The notes under the pieces: generated by a model
Told to the model about the DNA's origin: nothing
What the model saw: the letters and a program-made list of their open reading frames with translations, nothing else
The model's database searches: none
Translations under genes and position numbers: made by a program
Source: CAVXAE01 sp044225565
GTDB taxonomy: Bacteria > Pseudomonadota > Gammaproteobacteria > Steroidobacterales > Steroidobacteraceae
Length of the DNA stretch: 15,292 bases
Direction: 5' to 3'
NCBI GenBank assembly: GCA_044225565.1
Contig: JBGAIL010000113.1
Coordinates: forward strand, 1-15,292
In this document: piece by piece, positions 14,168 to 15,292 of the stretch
Position numbering within the stretch: the stretch's first letter is position 1
Layout of the letters: the number at the start of each line of letters is the position of its first letter

Positions 14168-15292
14168 ATGTCGAACAGCTATCTCTTCACGTCCGAATCG
14201 GTTTCGGAAGGTCATCCGGACAAGGTCGCGGATCAGATTTCCGACGCCGTGCTCGATGCGATGCTCGCCCAGGATCCGCGCGCGCGCGTGGCCTGCGAGA
14301 CGCTCGTGAAGACGGGCGTCGCCATCGTGGCGGGCGAAGTCACCACCACCGCCTGGGTGGACATCGAGTCGCTCGTGCGCAAGACCGTGCTGGACATCGG
14401 CTACGACTCCTCCGAGATGGGCTTCGACGGCGCGAGCTGCGGCGTCATCAACATCATCGGCAAGCAGTCGCCCGACATCGCGCAGGGCGTCGACCGCAAG
14501 GACGAGAAGAAGCAGGGCGCGGGCGACCAGGGCCTGATGTTCGGCTATGCGACCAACGAGACGGATGTGCTCATGCCCGCGCCGATCACGCTGGCGCACC
14601 GGCTGGTGAAGAAGCAGGCGGACGTGCGCAAGAAGGGCAGGCTCGGCTGGCTGCGCCCGGACGCGAAAAGCCAGGTGACGCTGCGCTACGAGAACGACAA
14701 GCCGGTCGGCATCGAGGCGGTGGTGCTCTCCACCCAGCACGGCGACGACGTCTCCACCAAGGCGCTGCGTGAAGCGGTGATGGAAGAGATCATCAAGCCG
14801 GTGCTGCCGGCGAAGTGGATCGACAAGCGCACCCGCTACCACATCAATCCCACGGGCCGCTTCGTCATCGGCGGGCCGGTGGGCGACTGCGGCCTGACGG
14901 GCCGCAAGATCATCGTCGACACTTATGGCGGCTATGCGCGCCATGGTGGCGGCGCGTTCTCGGGCAAGGACCCCTCGAAGGTCGATCGTTCCGCGGCCTA
15001 TGCCGCGCGCTACGTGGCGAAGAACATCGTGGCCGCGGGTCTCGCGGAGCGCTGCGAGGTGCAGGTGTCCTATGCCATCGGCGTGGCCGAGCCTACTTCG
15101 ATCATGGTGGAAACCTTCGGCACGAGCCGGCTTTCGCGCGAGCGGCTGACGCAGCTGGTGCGCAAGCATTTCGACCTCACGCCGTTCGGCCTGCGGGAGA
15201 TGCTGGATCTCGTGCGGCCCATCTACCAGGCCACCGCCGCGTATGGGCACTTCGGGCGCACCGAGAAGGAATTCAGCTGGGAGCGCACCGAC
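14168..15292 (+). CDS. metK: S-adenosylmethionine synthetase (3' end beyond window)
   Basis: Makes S-adenosylmethionine from methionine and ATP, acting as a cytosolic tetramer. The frame is open from the ATG to the window end, 375 codons; the E. coli enzyme has 384 residues, so only about ten to twenty C-terminal residues are missing. Signatures are SEGHPDK (13-19), GAGDQGLMFGYA (about 117-128), the GGGAFSGKDPSKVDRS phosphate loop and the metal-binding GGPVGDCGLTGRKIIVDTYGG block. It follows the kinase gene by 18 bases with only a weak ribosome site, and is likely in the same transcript. There is no room for a SAM-sensing riboswitch directly before it. A TTAAAAT sequence inside the 3' end of the kinase gene (about 14068-14075) could serve an internal promoter, but this is weak. 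Confidence 0.97.
   Translation, partial: MSNSYLFTSESVSEGHPDKVADQISDAVLDAMLAQDPRARVACETLVKTGVAIVAGEVTTTAWVDIESLVRKTVLDIGYDSSEMGFDGASCGVINIIGKQSPDIAQGVDRKDEKKQGAGDQGLMFGYATNETDVLMPAPITLAHRLVKKQADVRKKGRLGWLRPDAKSQVTLRYENDKPVGIEAVVLSTQHGDDVSTKALREAVMEEIIKPVLPAKWIDKRTRYHINPTGRFVIGGPVGDCGLTGRKIIVDTYGGYARHGGGAFSGKDPSKVDRSAAYAARYVAKNIVAAGLAERCEVQVSYAIGVAEPTSIMVETFGTSRLSRERLTQLVRKHFDLTPFGLREMLDLVRPIYQATAAYGHFGRTEKEFSWERTD

Noticed and set aside
13160..15250. Minus-strand open frame extending the ferritin-like gene back through the kinase and metK
   Set aside because: Only the part from the ATG at 13159 resembles a protein family and has a Shine-Dalgarno; the rest is the antisense of two real genes.

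Overview
This is a GC-rich (by eye about two thirds G+C) proteobacterial chromosomal segment with dense genes, short gaps and several overlapping start/stop codons. TonB-dependent transport with FecI/FecR-type signalling, a soluble NAD-linked formate dehydrogenase and a proteobacterial-type MetK preceded by an adenosine-kinase-like gene fit a gammaproteobacterium, perhaps of the Steroidobacter/Nevskia/Xanthomonas side. That placement is an inference from gene style, not a measured result.

Left block (1-5562): an ECF sigma factor of the FecI type and its FecR-type anti-sigma partner (cut by the window edge) read leftward. A TonB-dependent receptor with an N-terminal signalling (STN) domain reads rightward, followed closely by a secreted serine hydrolase of the class C beta-lactamase/esterase fold. 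Together they look like a ligand-induced outer-membrane uptake module with a periplasmic processing enzyme; the substrate is unknown. The receptor gene is split by a frameshift near 2095-2125, so the module may be inactive or the sequence may hold an error.

Central block (5608-11579): a complete fdsGBACD operon for a molybdenum-dependent, NAD+-reducing cytosolic formate dehydrogenase. It encodes the 2Fe-2S gamma subunit, the FMN/NADH beta subunit, the Mo-bis-MGD alpha subunit with active-site cysteine (not selenocysteine), the FdhD-type maturation protein and the small delta subunit. Most junctions overlap or nearly touch, indicating translational coupling. A GC-rich perfect inverted repeat sits just before fdsG, which lacks a clear Shine-Dalgarno sequence.

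Right block (11580-15292): a 241-base gap with a 12-base palindrome and a promoter-like sequence leads to a membrane-anchored coiled-coil protein built of thirteen 11-residue repeats. A convergent gene encodes a ferritin-like diiron protein without the bacterioferritin haem methionine. Diverging from that is a PfkB-family kinase (probably adenosine kinase) followed 18 bases later by metK, which runs off the window about ten or more codons before its usual end. The last two genes fit S-adenosylmethionine synthesis and adenosine salvage in the methyl cycle.

I found no RNA genes, CRISPR arrays, insertion sequences or phage genes. The strongest oddities are the broken receptor, the inverted repeat at the fds start and the recently amplified repeat coiled coil. 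I see no clearly novel multi-gene system.
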